Counted from the first letter of the stretch, positions 1 through 10,095 are shown. The stretch: 64,000 nt of DNA from Lutibacter sp. A80 (GCF_022429645.1 NZ_CP092480.1:2834501-2898500); one strand, 5' to 3'. Made by a program: numbers and translations. Notes: a model not told the origin generated them from the sequence alone.

Positions 1-1449
1 ATACACTCCAGGTTCTAAAAGCTCGAATTGAACGGTACCTATGTCGCTTAATTTAGCAACTCTAACTACTTTTTCTTTACTGTCTATTAATTCAATTATA
101 AAAGAAGATTTAATCTTACTTTTTATGGTAGTATTTATAATTCCGTAATCTTTAACTAATTTAGTGGTAGCGTTAAACGTTAAAGTATCGTTTACGGTTT
201 TATAAATGTCGGTAATAGCTTTTGGTAGTATTTCAACAGCATATTTAGAGTCTGGTTTTCTATCAAAATTTAGATATAATTTGGTTTTAGATTCTGCTAA
301 AATTGGTTGAAAATCAACTTTTATAGAGTCTTGAACTTTTACCGAAATAAAAGAAGTGTCAACTTTAATAATTGGTGTGTTTGAAATTATAGAAAGTGTA
401 TCTCTTAAATTTAATGTATTACCGCTTCCATTCAGAATTCTTAATGTATCTTTTTTAGAACTTCTTAAATTGGCTGTAAACTCTTCATAATATTCGCCTT
501 TAGATACCGTGAAATTTAAAGAATCTGCTTCAAAAGGAGTGTACCAAAAGTTTATAGTATCTTTATTAGCTTCGTAAATAATTTCAGATTTAAAATCGTC
601 AGGTGTATCGGATAAAAGTTCAATTATTAAATCGTTAGCTTTTCCTTTGTAACCAAAAATTAAATGTCCGCTATTTACTTCTTTAGGTTTTATTACACTT
701 AATTTTGGTATTTCTTTAAAAATTGTAAAATTGTATACGCTATCAGTTGGAAATATTACGGTGTCTTCAATATAACCTATTTTGTCAATTTCAGGATCAT
801 AAATTTTATTGTTATTAGCATCTTTTAATGCCATAAGTAGGTATTTACCTTTTTTTACATTTGTTATTTCGTATAAAGAAGTATCTAAAGTGTTTGAAAG
901 GTACCTTGGTTTTTGTTTAAAAATAATAGAATCTGTATATGCAGTATCATATTCGTAAAGCATTATGTCTAAATCTTTTACAATTCCTTTTACAGAAGGG
1001 TCCGTTACTTCACCTCTAACTTCTAAAGAATCGATATAAGATCCAGTTGAAAAAACATACTTAAAGTTTCCTAATTCATTTTCTTCGTTATAATCTACTA
1101 TACTGTTTCCAAAATTGTATAAATATGTGGTATTGGCATCTAAAGTATCTAGAATTTTTATAGTAATAAATTTACTTGCGGTACCGGTAGGTGTTATTAT
1201 AGGTTCATTTTTTTGAGGAGGTGAAATAATAAGTTGTGTGTTTACATCTTTCAATTTTACATACTCATCAAAATATATTCTTATTTTCTTTTCCTTAAAA
1301 TTTACTGTTTCATTACTAGGTATAGCTTTTTGTAATACAGGAGGAATAGTATCTTTAGCTCCACCAGTTGGAGTTCCTCTTTTAGCACAACTAAAAAGTA
1401 CACTTGCAAGTATTAAAACACTTAGTAATTTTAATAAAGATAACCTCAT
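1..1449 (-). CDS. Ig-like domain lipoprotein (partial, 3' end outside window)
   Basis: An open frame of 483 codons runs from an ATG at 1449 off the left edge without a stop. The first 21 residues form a lipoprotein signal ending in the lipobox LFSC (Cys21). After a short linker (KRGTPTGGAKDTIPP) comes a bacterial Ig-like (Big_5/SbsA-type) region, about residues 28-125, with the pattern IRIYFDEYVKL and a closing YVFSTGSYIDS strand. The remainder is beta-rich, with segments resembling carboxypeptidase-regulatory folds (YEITNVKKGKYLLMALKD). Such lipoproteins are common, poorly characterised cell-envelope proteins in Flavobacteriia. It lies 84 bases downstream of comF on the same strand and could be co-transcribed. 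The family call is confident; no specific function can be given. Confidence 0.85.
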   Translation of the reverse strand, partial: MRLSLLKLLSVLILASVLFSCAKRGTPTGGAKDTIPPVLQKAIPSNETVNFKEKKIRIYFDEYVKLKDVNTQLIISPPQKNEPIITPTGTASKFITIKILDTLDANTTYLYNFGNSIVDYNEENELGNFKYVFSTGSYIDSLEVRGEVTDPSVKGIVKDLDIMLYEYDTAYTDSIIFKQKPRYLSNTLDTSLYEITNVKKGKYLLMALKDANNNKIYDPEIDKIGYIEDTVIFPTDSVYNFTIFKEIPKLSVIKPKEVNSGHLIFGYKGKANDLIIELLSDTPDDFKSEIIYEANKDTINFWYTPFEADSLNFTVSKGEYYEEFTANLRSSKKDTLRILNGSGNTLNLRDTLSIISNTPIIKVDTSFISVKVQDSIKVDFQPILAESKTKLYLNFDRKPDSKYAVEILPKAITDIYKTVNDTLTFNATTKLVKDYGIINTTIKSKIKSSFIIELIDSKEKVVRVAKLSDIGTVQFELLEPGVY

Positions 1450-1532
1450 ATAAATTTATTTTGGATACAAAATAACAATTATTTTATTAAAAAAACGCAG
1501 TAATTATTCAGGTATTATATTTTTGAATTTTT

Positions 1533-2219
1533 TTATTGGGTATAAGCCATAGTTGCAATACTAATTTTAATGTTTTTATAGTCTTTAAAAGCATTTATAC
1601 AAGCCTCTAATGTTGCACCAGTTGTAATAATGTCGTCAATTAAAAGAATATGTTTGCAGTTAAAAGTAGTATTGTTTTGTATTGTAAATTGGTGTTTAGA
1701 GTTTTTCCACCGTTCTAAGCGCAATTTTTTAGTTTGTGTTTTGGTTGCTGATTTTTTTAATAATATATCCTCATAAAAGGGAATATTTAGTTTTTGAGAC
1801 AAGCTTTTACCAAAATTTGAAACTTGATTATAACCACGTAGTTGTTGTTTTTTCTTATGTAGAGGTACTGGAATTATACAGTCAATTGTTTTAAACCTTT
1901 CAGATTCGAGTATAATTTCGCCTAGCCAATCTCCAATAAATGTTCCAACTTTTTGTTGATTTTTATATTTTAATTGGTGTATTAATTCTTGTACTTTTCC
2001 TTTTTTTAAAAAATAAAATAAACTTGTGGCTTCTACAATAGCAACTCTTCCATAAAATATTTTTTCTACAATATTATCTGGTTGGTTAGTAAAGTTTGTT
2101 GTAGGTAAATCGTGCCGGCAGCTAATACAAACTAATTCCTCGTTAGTTGTTAATTGATCTTTGCAACACAGGCAAATATCTGGATAAAAAATGGTAAATA
2201 TATCTTTAAGAAAATTCAT
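1533..2219 (-). CDS. comF: ComF family phosphoribosyltransferase-like protein
   Basis: This 228-residue protein begins with a Cys4 zinc-ribbon-like segment (CLCC, then CISC) followed by a type I phosphoribosyltransferase fold. The PRPP-binding loop is seen as LLIDDIITTGATL near the C-terminus, and the PVPLHKKKQQLRGYNQ segment is typical of ComF/GntX. ComF proteins are linked to DNA uptake in naturally competent bacteria, and the substrate is unknown in most. The reading frame can be extended to a TTG at 2237; I chose the ATG at 2219 because it directly precedes the conserved N-terminal region and is a stronger start codon. The Ig-like lipoprotein follows downstream. Confidence 0.9.
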   Translation of the reverse strand: MNFLKDIFTIFYPDICLCCKDQLTTNEELVCISCRHDLPTTNFTNQPDNIVEKIFYGRVAIVEATSLFYFLKKGKVQELIHQLKYKNQQKVGTFIGDWLGEIILESERFKTIDCIIPVPLHKKKQQLRGYNQVSNFGKSLSQKLNIPFYEDILLKKSATKTQTKKLRLERWKNSKHQFTIQNNTTFNCKHILLIDDIITTGATLEACINAFKDYKNIKISIATMAYTQ

Positions 2220-2374
2220 AACTTTTTTAAAGTACAAAAAAAATTATGATATGTTAAAATAAGTTACTAAATTTATAAATCCTCAGAAAATAAAATCCCA
2301 ATATTTTAGTGTTAAATTATAATTTAATTTTACGTTTTACGTTTAATTGTAAACCCTTAATTAATTTTTAAACC

Positions 2375-3262
2375 ATGGAAGAAGAAAAGAAATCAAATAG
2401 TAAAATTATTGTAATTGTTTTAGCAATTCTTTTAATTGGAGTGTTAGCTTTTACTTTTTACAATATGAATCAACAAAAAAAGCTAACAGATGCCATCACA
2501 GTTGAGAAAGAAGAAATTGAGCTAAATTTAGACAATATGATTGTTAAATACGAAGATGCAATTGGGCAAAATACATCTATGTCTAACGAATTAGCATTTG
2601 AAAGAGATCGTATTATAGCGTTAAGAGATTCAATAAAAAACCTAAAAGCTTCAAATCTTAATTTAATATTTCGATATAAAAAACAAATTGCAGAGTTAGA
2701 AAAAACAAACAGACGTTTATTTTTTATGACTGATTCTTTAACCGGTGCAAATAATTTATTATCTAAAGATTTAGATAGTGCAAGAGTTCATATCACCAGA
2801 CAAATTGCAGTGAACGATACTTTGTCTCTTCAAAACATAAGTTTAGCGGAAAAAGTAGCAATAGGATCTGTTTTAAAAGTTAGCTCGGCTAAGGTGTTAG
2901 CAATGAGAGAAAGAAACAATGGTAAATTAGTAGAAACTTCTAGAGCAAGAAATACAGATGCTTTTAGAATTAATTTTACAGTTGAAAAAAACGAAATTTC
3001 TGAAAAAGGCGAACGTCAAGTTTACATTCAAATAATAGATGTAACAACAGGTACAACTATTGCAAGTAAAGGAAAAGTAACAATACTTAATAATGAAACT
3101 GTAAATTACAGCGATACCACAACTATAAATTATTTAAATGAAGCAATAGATGTTGTTAGTTTAGTAGAAGTTGATAGAGACTTAATAGAAAGAGGTGTTT
3201 ATGCTGTTAATATTTATATAGAAAGTAATATTGTTGGGGCAACTAAAATAACCTTAAAGTAA
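2375..3262 (+). CDS. Membrane-anchored coiled-coil protein of unknown function
   Basis: A 295-residue protein with one transmembrane segment (about residues 9-28) followed by a long charged helical region, about 40-165, with heptad-like spacing (coiled coil), and a C-terminal globular beta-rich domain (about 180-295). Topology is probably inside-out with the bulk in the periplasm. Related flavobacterial proteins are sometimes labelled 'chromosome partitioning protein ParA', but no Walker motif is visible, so that label is not supported. It is a single gene followed by a strong terminator at 3301. Function unknown. Confidence 0.8.
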   Translation: MEEEKKSNSKIIVIVLAILLIGVLAFTFYNMNQQKKLTDAITVEKEEIELNLDNMIVKYEDAIGQNTSMSNELAFERDRIIALRDSIKNLKASNLNLIFRYKKQIAELEKTNRRLFFMTDSLTGANNLLSKDLDSARVHITRQIAVNDTLSLQNISLAEKVAIGSVLKVSSAKVLAMRERNNGKLVETSRARNTDAFRINFTVEKNEISEKGERQVYIQIIDVTTGTTIASKGKVTILNNETVNYSDTTTINYLNEAIDVVSLVEVDRDLIERGVYAVNIYIESNIVGATKITLK

Positions 3263-3300
3263 TAAACGTAACTCCAGATTAATTTTATTTAATGTTAATT

Positions 3301-3335
3301 AGGTGGAAATAGTTTAGGCTATTTCCACTTTTTTG
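3301..3335 (+). terminator. Rho-independent terminator
   Basis: A perfect 10-bp stem (GTGGAAATAG, 3303-3312, with CTATTTCCAC, 3319-3328), a 6-base loop and a following T tract. It ends the transcript of the coiled-coil protein gene. Confidence 0.85.
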
Positions 3336-3366
3336 TTTTTTTGTACTAAAACCTTTACTATTTTTG
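3333..3366 (+). promoter_or_regulatory. Bacteroidota-type promoter of glyS
   Basis: A TATTTTTG box at 3359-3366 matches the -7 consensus TAnnTTTG, and a TTG at 3333-3335 lies 23 bases upstream as a candidate -33 element. The glyS ATG is 5 bases after the -7 box, so the transcript would have almost no leader. Confidence 0.5.
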
Positions 3367-3370
3367 CATT

Positions 3371-4912
3371 ATGGCAAATCAAGAAGATAAATTTAAAAAA
3401 GTAGTTTCACACGCTAAAGAATACGGATACGTATTTCAATCAAGTGAAATATACGATGGTTTGAGCGCAGTGTACGACTATGCTCAAAACGGTGTTGAGT
3501 TAAAGAAAAATATTAGAGACTATTGGTGGAAAGCAATGGTGCAAATGCATGAGAATATTGTAGGTTTAGATTCAGCAATATTTATGCATCCAACAATTTG
3601 GAAAGCATCTGGCCATGTTGATGCTTTTAATGATCCTTTAATTGATAATAAAGATTCTAAAAAAAGATATAGAGCCGATGTTTTAATTGAAGACTATGTT
3701 GGAAAATTAGATGCTAAAATTGAAAAAGAAGTTGCAAAAGCAGCTAAACGTTTTGGTGAATCTTTCGATAAAGAACAATTTTTAGCAACAAATCCACGTG
3801 TAGTTGGTTATAAAGAAAAAGGTGATGCTATTTTACAGCGTATGGGTAAATCTTTAGAAAAAGAAGATTTAGCCGATGTAAAAGCTTTAATTGAAGAGTT
3901 AGGGATAGGGTGTCCTTTATCAGGCTCAAAAAACTGGACAGAAGTTAAGCAATTTAACCTAATGTTTGGAACAAAATTAGGTGCATCTGCAGATACTGCA
4001 ATGGATTTATATTTACGTCCAGAAACCGCTCAAGGTATTTTTGTTAACTTTTTAAACGTACAAAAAACTGGAAGAATGAAAATTCCTTTTGGAATTGCAC
4101 AAACTGGTAAAGCGTTTAGAAACGAGATAGTTGCGCGTCAGTTTATTTTCCGTATGCGAGAGTTTGAACAAATGGAAATGCAATTTTTTGTACGTCCTGG
4201 AACACAAAAAGAATGGTATGAGCAGTGGAAAGAAACCCGTTTAAAATGGCACCTTTCTTTAGGTATGGGTGAAGATAGTTACCGTTTCCACGATCACGAA
4301 AAATTAGCACATTATGCAGATGCTGCTGCAGATATTGAATTTAAATTTCCTTTTGGATTTAAAGAATTAGAAGGAATTCATTCTCGTACTGATTTTGATT
4401 TATCAAGCCATGAAAAATTCTCAGGAAAAAAATTACAATATTTCGATCCTGAAATAAATGAACGCTATGTGCCTTATGTTGTGGAAACTTCAATAGGTTT
4501 AGATCGTATGTTCTTAGCTGTTTTTTCACACGCTTTACAAGAAGAGGCATTAGAAAATGGAACAACACGTACAGTATTAAAATTACCAGCTGTTTTAGCT
4601 CCAACTAAAGCTGCAATTTTACCATTGGTTAAAAAAGATGGATTGCCAGAAATTGCTAGAAAAATTGTTGAAGATTTAAAATGGGACTTTAATGTTAATT
4701 ACGATGAGAAAGATGCTGTTGGTAGACGTTATAGAAGGCAAGATGCTGCTGGAACACCATTTTGTATTACTGTAGATCACGATACATTAACGGATGATTC
4801 TGTAACAATTCGTCATAGAGACACTATGGAGCAACAACGCGTTAAAATTTCTGAATTAAAAGAAATTATTAAAAAAGAAGTTGATGTAAAAAGTTGGCTT
4901 ATGAAAATGTAA
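3371..4912 (+). CDS. glyS: Glycine--tRNA ligase
   Basis: A class II aminoacyl-tRNA synthetase of 513 residues, the dimeric single-chain type that charges tRNA-Gly in the cytoplasm. Class II motif 2 is seen as AFRNEIVARQFIFRMREFEQ and motif 3 as ETSIGLDRMFLAVF. The C-terminal anticodon-binding domain begins around LPAVLAPTKAAILPL. The length fits the alpha2 enzyme rather than the alpha2-beta2 glyQ/glyS type. Monocistronic, between its own promoter and a terminator. Confidence 0.97.
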   Translation: MANQEDKFKKVVSHAKEYGYVFQSSEIYDGLSAVYDYAQNGVELKKNIRDYWWKAMVQMHENIVGLDSAIFMHPTIWKASGHVDAFNDPLIDNKDSKKRYRADVLIEDYVGKLDAKIEKEVAKAAKRFGESFDKEQFLATNPRVVGYKEKGDAILQRMGKSLEKEDLADVKALIEELGIGCPLSGSKNWTEVKQFNLMFGTKLGASADTAMDLYLRPETAQGIFVNFLNVQKTGRMKIPFGIAQTGKAFRNEIVARQFIFRMREFEQMEMQFFVRPGTQKEWYEQWKETRLKWHLSLGMGEDSYRFHDHEKLAHYADAAADIEFKFPFGFKELEGIHSRTDFDLSSHEKFSGKKLQYFDPEINERYVPYVVETSIGLDRMFLAVFSHALQEEALENGTTRTVLKLPAVLAPTKAAILPLVKKDGLPEIARKIVEDLKWDFNVNYDEKDAVGRRYRRQDAAGTPFCITVDHDTLTDDSVTIRHRDTMEQQRVKISELKEIIKKEVDVKSWLMKM

Positions 4913-4938
4913 GTTTTTATTTCAATAAAAAATATTTT

Positions 4939-4973
4939 AAAGGCGCTTCATTGAAAAAATGAGCGCCTTTTTT
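4939..4973 (+). terminator. Rho-independent terminator of glyS
   Basis: Hairpin with arms AGGCGC-TTCATT and AATGAGCGCCT (one bulged T), followed by six T residues, 30 bases after the glyS stop. Confidence 0.85.
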
Positions 4974-5068
4974 GTTAAAGAAATGATAAAATTTAAATAC
5001 ACAATTGCTATGTTAATAGTTTTAAAGAAATTTATCGCTTAAATTAATTATAACCTAACTTTAAAATC

Positions 5069-7588
5069 ATGAAAAAAATAATTTTTTTGTTCTTTATTAT
5101 AGGTACTTACGCTGGTTTAGCACAAGATAAACCAACATCAGATGTACCAGTGCCAAATTATAGGTTGGCTTCTAAATTTTCGCCAACTAATCTTGCCAAA
5201 TTAGTGCACTCTACTTCTGTAAGGCCAAACTGGTTAAAAAATGGCAACCGTTTTTGGTATCAATATAAAACCTCTGAAGGTTCTAATTACTATTTAGTTG
5301 ATGCAGATAAAAAAACCAGAACAAAATTATTTGATAACGATAAAATGGCTAAATGGTTAACTGAAATAACCAAAGATCCATATGATGGTCAGCATTTACC
5401 TAGATTTAACTTTAAATTTGTTAAAAATGAAACTGCAATTCAATTTAGAATTACTTCAACAGAAGAAGTGGAAGCTAAAGATGATAAAAAAGAAAAAAAT
5501 AGAGATGCTGTAAGAAAAGATTCTACCAGAACCAAAAAGGCTAAAAAGCAAAAGCCAAAAATGGAGAAAAAAGTATATTTTCTAGAATATAAATTAGGTG
5601 GTAACGGCTTAACAGTAATAGATAATTCTAAAAAAGATAGTAAAAGAAAATATTGGGCAAACATATCTCCAGATAGTAGTGTAGTCTTATATTCAAAAAA
5701 TTTCAACTTATATTGGATGGATAAAGAGAACTTTTTAAAAGCTCTTAAAGATGAAAAAGATTCAACAATTGTTGAAAACCAATGGACAACAGATGGTGTT
5801 GAAAATTATGGTTATGGAAGCTCTAGAGGTGAAAATAACGAAACTAAAGAAGAAAAAAAGGACGATAGAAAGGGTGTTAGAGGTCTTTGGACAAGAGATT
5901 CTAAAAAGTTTATTTATCAAAAAACAGACGCTAGAGATATTAAAGATTTATGGGTAATTAATTCAGTTTCTAAAAAAAGACCAACTTTAGAAACCTATAA
6001 ATACCATATGCCAGGAGAACAAGAATATTATAAAACAGAATTACAAGTATTTGATATTCCTTCAAAAGAAATTTTAAATGTAAAGTTAGATACGGTTAAG
6101 CAACAAAGTATTTCTGTTTACAGACATAAGTATAAAAAATCTGAGGCTAGTGACGAGTTTAAACCATCATTATTACTTTCAGAAAAAGGAAAAATTTATT
6201 TTAGTACTATAAGTAGAGATCGTAAAAAATTAGACATTTGTGTTGCAGATATCAATACAGGAGATGTTGAGGTTTTAATTGAAGAGCGTTTTAATACTTA
6301 TATTGAAGAGAAAGAATTTGTATTGTTTAATAATGAAACTGAAATGTTGTTCTGGGCTGAACGCGATGGTTGGGGACATTATTATTTATATGACTCAAAA
6401 GGAAATTTAAAAAACCAAATTACAAACGGACCTTACCACGTATCTGGTTTTGAAGGGATTGATGAAAAGTCTCGCGTAATGTATTTTACAGCAAACGGTG
6501 TAGATAGAACTATGGATCCTTATTACGAACATTTATACCGTATTAATTTAAATGGATCGGGCTTAAAAACTTTAAATCCTGGAGATTTTACTACAGATGT
6601 TAGTATGTCTGATTCTAATAAATATTTTGTAAGTAATTATTCTAGAGTAGACAGCACTCCAAAATCTGAATTAAGAAGTAATACAGGTGCTCTTGTTATG
6701 AGTTTAGAAGAAGCAGATTTATCACAACTATTTGCTACAGGATATAAATTTCCAGAAACTTTTAAAATGAAAGCTAATGATGGAATAACAGATTTGTATG
6801 GTGTTATGTATAAACCTTTCGATTTTGATTCTACCAAAGTATATCCTTTATTAGAATATGTATATCCTGGACCACAAACCGAAGCTGTAAATAAAGCATT
6901 TTCTATTCGTATGGATCGTTTAGATCGTATGGCGCAGGTTGGTTTTATTGTTGTAACTGTTGGTAATAGAGGAGGGCATCCAGACCGTTCTAAATGGTAT
7001 CATAATTATGGGTATGGTAACCTAAGAGATTATGGTTTAGCCGATAAAAAATATATTGCTGAACAATTAGCAGATAAACACGATTTTATTGATATTGATA
7101 AAGTTGGAATTTACGGTCATTCAGGTGGTGGATTTATGTCTACAGCAGCTATGTTAGTATATCCAGATTTCTTTAAAGCTGCGGTTTCTTCAGCTGGAAA
7201 TCACGATAATTCTATATACAATAGTTGGTGGAGTGAAACACACCATGGTGTTAAAGAAGAAATGCAAGCTGATGGAAGTATAAAATACAAATATGATATT
7301 GATAAAAATCAATCGTTAGCAGCAAATTTAAAAGGTAATTTAATGTTAATTCATGGAGATGTAGATAATAATGTACACCCTGGAGGAACTATTAGAATGG
7401 CTGATGCGTTGATTAAAGCAAATAAGCGATTTAAATTTATGTTAATGCCTGGACAACGTCATAGTTTTGGAAGAATGACAGAATATTCTTTTTGGTTACG
7501 TGCCGATCATTTTAGTAAATACTTTTTAGGTGTTGAAGCTACAAATGTTGACATTCTTGAAATGAATAGAGATAAACCAAAGGGTTAA
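5069..7588 (+). CDS. S9 family (DPP IV-like) serine peptidase
   Basis: An 839-residue exported peptidase with a signal peptide (cleavage likely after AGLAQ, about residue 19), an N-terminal beta-propeller (DPPIV_N-like) and a C-terminal alpha/beta-hydrolase domain. The catalytic triad is visible: Ser685 in GHSGGG, Asp766 in HGDVDNNVHP and His798 in GQRHSFGR. It probably removes dipeptides from proline-containing peptides in the periplasm. A charged Lys/Asp/Glu-rich insertion at about residues 133-170 interrupts the propeller. Monocistronic, ending at a bidirectional terminator shared with the convergent enoyl-CoA hydratase gene. Confidence 0.93.
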   Translation: MKKIIFLFFIIGTYAGLAQDKPTSDVPVPNYRLASKFSPTNLAKLVHSTSVRPNWLKNGNRFWYQYKTSEGSNYYLVDADKKTRTKLFDNDKMAKWLTEITKDPYDGQHLPRFNFKFVKNETAIQFRITSTEEVEAKDDKKEKNRDAVRKDSTRTKKAKKQKPKMEKKVYFLEYKLGGNGLTVIDNSKKDSKRKYWANISPDSSVVLYSKNFNLYWMDKENFLKALKDEKDSTIVENQWTTDGVENYGYGSSRGENNETKEEKKDDRKGVRGLWTRDSKKFIYQKTDARDIKDLWVINSVSKKRPTLETYKYHMPGEQEYYKTELQVFDIPSKEILNVKLDTVKQQSISVYRHKYKKSEASDEFKPSLLLSEKGKIYFSTISRDRKKLDICVADINTGDVEVLIEERFNTYIEEKEFVLFNNETEMLFWAERDGWGHYYLYDSKGNLKNQITNGPYHVSGFEGIDEKSRVMYFTANGVDRTMDPYYEHLYRINLNGSGLKTLNPGDFTTDVSMSDSNKYFVSNYSRVDSTPKSELRSNTGALVMSLEEADLSQLFATGYKFPETFKMKANDGITDLYGVMYKPFDFDSTKVYPLLEYVYPGPQTEAVNKAFSIRMDRLDRMAQVGFIVVTVGNRGGHPDRSKWYHNYGYGNLRDYGLADKKYIAEQLADKHDFIDIDKVGIYGHSGGGFMSTAAMLVYPDFFKAAVSSAGNHDNSIYNSWWSETHHGVKEEMQADGSIKYKYDIDKNQSLAANLKGNLMLIHGDVDNNVHPGGTIRMADALIKANKRFKFMLMPGQRHSFGRMTEYSFWLRADHFSKYFLGVEATNVDILEMNRDKPKG

Positions 7589-7610
7589 TACGTACTAATA
7601 TATTTTAAAA

Positions 7611-7648
7611 AAGCTGTTTGAAATTTAGTTTTCAAACAGCTTTTTTTG
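7611..7648. terminator. Bidirectional terminator between convergent genes
   Basis: Arms AAGCTGTTTGAAA (7611-7623) and TTTCAAACAGCTT (7630-7642) form a 13-bp perfect stem with a T run on the + strand and an A run before it, so it can serve the genes on both sides. Confidence 0.85.
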
Positions 7649-7658
7649 TTAAATAATT

Positions 7659-8435
7659 TTATTCAAATTCGGGCTTGCGTTTTTCTAAAAAAGCAGTTGT
7701 TCCTTCTTTAAAATCTTCAGTGCCAAAACTAACGCCAAATTGTTCAATTTCTACACTGTATCCGTTTACGCAATTGGTGTAGTTTGCATTTATGGCTTTA
7801 ATTGCAGCACTAATTGCAACTGAAGAATTTTTAATAATTTTACTTGCTAATTTTTCACATAAAGGAATTAGTTCATTTTGCTCTACAACATAATTTACCA
7901 AACCGTATTGTTTAGCTTCTTCAGCAGAAATCATAGCAGCGGTCATAATCATTTCCATAGCTTTTCCTTTGCCTACTAATTGTGGTAAACGTTGCGTACC
8001 TCCATAGCCTGGAATAACACCTAAACTTACTTCTGGCAATCCCATTTTAGCATTGGAACTTGCTACTCTAAAATGTGCTGCCATTGCTAATTCTAATCCG
8101 CCACCAAGTGCAAAGCCGTTAATGGCTGCAATTACTGGTGTACTTAAATTTTGAACAAAATCGAATAGTATGTTTTGACCTTCTCTAGCTAATTCAGTTC
8201 CTTCTTCTACATTATAATCTGCAAATTCAGAAATATCGGCTCCGGCAACAAAAGCTTTTTCACCGCTTCCTGTTATAATAATAACTTTTACAGAGGTGTC
8301 GTTTTCTAAAAATTTAAATGCTTGGTGTAATTCTAGAATTGTATCTTTATTTAAGGCATTTAATTTTTTTGGTCTGTTTATTATAATTGTGGCAATACTC
8401 TCCTGTTGCTCAATTAATATAGTATCGAAATTCAT
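7659..8435 (-). CDS. Enoyl-CoA hydratase/isomerase family protein
   Basis: A 258-residue crotonase-fold enzyme. The oxyanion-hole segments are AGADISEF and GFALGGGLELA, and the catalytic glutamate lies in GLPEVSLGVIPGYGGTQ. It fits short-chain enoyl-CoA hydratase of fatty-acid beta-oxidation or amino-acid breakdown (FadB/PaaF-like); substrate chain length cannot be read from the sequence. It starts 4 bases after the upstream histidine kinase gene ends, so the two are probably one transcript, although their roles are not obviously linked. Confidence 0.93.
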   Translation of the reverse strand: MNFDTILIEQQESIATIIINRPKKLNALNKDTILELHQAFKFLENDTSVKVIIITGSGEKAFVAGADISEFADYNVEEGTELAREGQNILFDFVQNLSTPVIAAINGFALGGGLELAMAAHFRVASSNAKMGLPEVSLGVIPGYGGTQRLPQLVGKGKAMEMIMTAAMISAEEAKQYGLVNYVVEQNELIPLCEKLASKIIKNSSVAISAAIKAINANYTNCVNGYSVEIEQFGVSFGTEDFKEGTTAFLEKRKPEFE

Positions 8436-8439
8436 AATA

Positions 8440-9900
8440 TTATTTTTTTGGTACTATTATTTTAAAAACTGTTCCTGTATCTTTTTGTGTTGTATAAGTA
8501 ATGGTTCCATTATAAGCTTCTACAATGTTTTTTACCATTCCTAAACCTAAGCCCATTCCGCTTGATTTAGTAGTAAATTTTGGTTCAAAAATCTTTTCTT
8601 TATCTTCAAATGAAATTCCTTTACCATTGTCTGCAACAACAATAATAACATTTTTCTCATCATCAGAAACTGTTACTTCAATTTTTTTATTTTCAACCTC
8701 ATCTAAAGCTTGTGTAGCATTTTTAACTAAATTGGTAACAATTCTAATTAATTGTGTTTTATCTAATTTTGCTATAATTTCTTCTTTTTTAGGGAAGTAT
8801 AAAATATAATCTTCTGTAAATATATCTAAAGCATATTTTACAACTTTTACAACATTAAGTTCTTCTCTGTTTTGAGTTGGCATTTTAGCAAAGTTAGAAA
8901 ACGCTGATGCAATTGAACTCATTGTGTCAATTTGCTGGATTAATATTTTACTAAATTCATTTATTTTTTCGTGAATTTCAGGATCTTTTGGGTCAAACTT
9001 ACGTTGAAAACTTTGAACTGTTAAACGCATTGGTGTTAATGGATTTTTAATTTCATGAGCTACTTGTTTTGCCATTTCTCTCCAAGCTTGTTCGCGTTCT
9101 CCTTTTGCTAATTTAATGGCACTTTCTTCCAATTCATCAATCATTTCATTAAAAGCATTTACTAATGTAAACATTTCGGCACTTGCATCTGTTAAGATTA
9201 TTTTTTCGTTACGGCGATTTAAGCGTGTTAGGCTCATTTTATCGGTTACCGTTTTTATAGATCTTGTAATATAGCTAGAAATAAAATAAGCCAAGCCAAT
9301 AGCTAATAAAAACATAAGTGCATAAACATATGCCATTCTAATTAAAAACTCTTCTAAATCTTTATTATGACTTGTATTGTCTTGTACATATTGTAAATTT
9401 AAAATACCAATGGGTTTAAATTTATTATCTGTAATATAAGAATAAGACGATTGTAAGCTGTTTTCATTTATTGTTTTAGTACTTACAACTCGGTGTTTTA
9501 CAGTGTTGTTAATGCCTTTTAAAATTGTATCGCTAAGTTTTGTAGGTGCATCGCTTTTTACAAACCCAGAATGTGAGCTTTTTGCAATATTTCCATCTAA
9601 ATCGTAAATATTGATTTCTAATTTTTCGATATCAGAAATTTCATGAATTTTTTCTCTGAAAATAAGTTTTAAATTTTCTTCAACTATTGGAAATGTATTT
9701 CCTCTACCACTATTTAGCCAATAATTAATAGAGGCTTTTACAGCTTCTTCTTTTCTTTCTAATCTACCTTGATTGTATTCATCGGTTTGTTCTTTGTATT
9801 GGTAAATTGTTACAGTTGCAATTAAAATAGAAGCTAAAAAAATTAACAATATCATTGCTAAAAATATGCGAATGCGTAGTGAGAGGTGTTTAAGTTTCAT
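8440..9900 (-). CDS. NtrY-like sensor histidine kinase
   Basis: A 486-residue inner-membrane kinase: transmembrane segment about 10-30, an extracytoplasmic sensor domain about 35-185, a second transmembrane segment about 190-212, HAMP (about 212-265), HisKA with the phospho-acceptor His282 in VAHEIKNPLTPM, and a C-terminal HATPase with N box LVKNATQAL and G boxes DNGKGIS and GMGLGLGMVKNI. The H-box with NPLTPM is typical of the NtrY/nitrogen-type group. No response regulator gene is adjacent, so its partner is elsewhere. The enoyl-CoA hydratase gene follows after 4 bases. Confidence 0.93.
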   Translation of the reverse strand: MKLKHLSLRIRIFLAMILLIFLASILIATVTIYQYKEQTDEYNQGRLERKEEAVKASINYWLNSGRGNTFPIVEENLKLIFREKIHEISDIEKLEINIYDLDGNIAKSSHSGFVKSDAPTKLSDTILKGINNTVKHRVVSTKTINENSLQSSYSYITDNKFKPIGILNLQYVQDNTSHNKDLEEFLIRMAYVYALMFLLAIGLAYFISSYITRSIKTVTDKMSLTRLNRRNEKIILTDASAEMFTLVNAFNEMIDELEESAIKLAKGEREQAWREMAKQVAHEIKNPLTPMRLTVQSFQRKFDPKDPEIHEKINEFSKILIQQIDTMSSIASAFSNFAKMPTQNREELNVVKVVKYALDIFTEDYILYFPKKEEIIAKLDKTQLIRIVTNLVKNATQALDEVENKKIEVTVSDDEKNVIIVVADNGKGISFEDKEKIFEPKFTTKSSGMGLGLGMVKNIVEAYNGTITYTTQKDTGTVFKIIVPKK

Positions 9901-9914
9901 TTAAATAAATTTTC

Positions 9915-9952
9915 ACCAACTCGCATGTTGTTAACTTTCTATGGAAGTTGGT
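9915..9952. other. Inverted repeat upstream of the histidine kinase gene
   Basis: Seven-base arms ACCAACT (9915-9921) and AGTTGGT (9946-9952) lie just ahead of the kinase start at 9900. This could be an operator or a leader hairpin; nothing else identifies it. A second pair, ATTGTTG (10055-10061) and CAACAAT (10073-10079), follows the SemiSWEET stop and may be a weak terminator. Confidence 0.3.
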
Positions 9953-10095
9953 ATTGGTATTTTTTATAAAAAATGCTTATAAAATTTCAGTCAATAATTA
10001 ACAGTAAATATACTGATTAATATTATCAACTAATATAAGTGTTTTTACAATTAAATTGTTGTTGTAGCCTTGCAACAATAAATGTACCAAGAAAG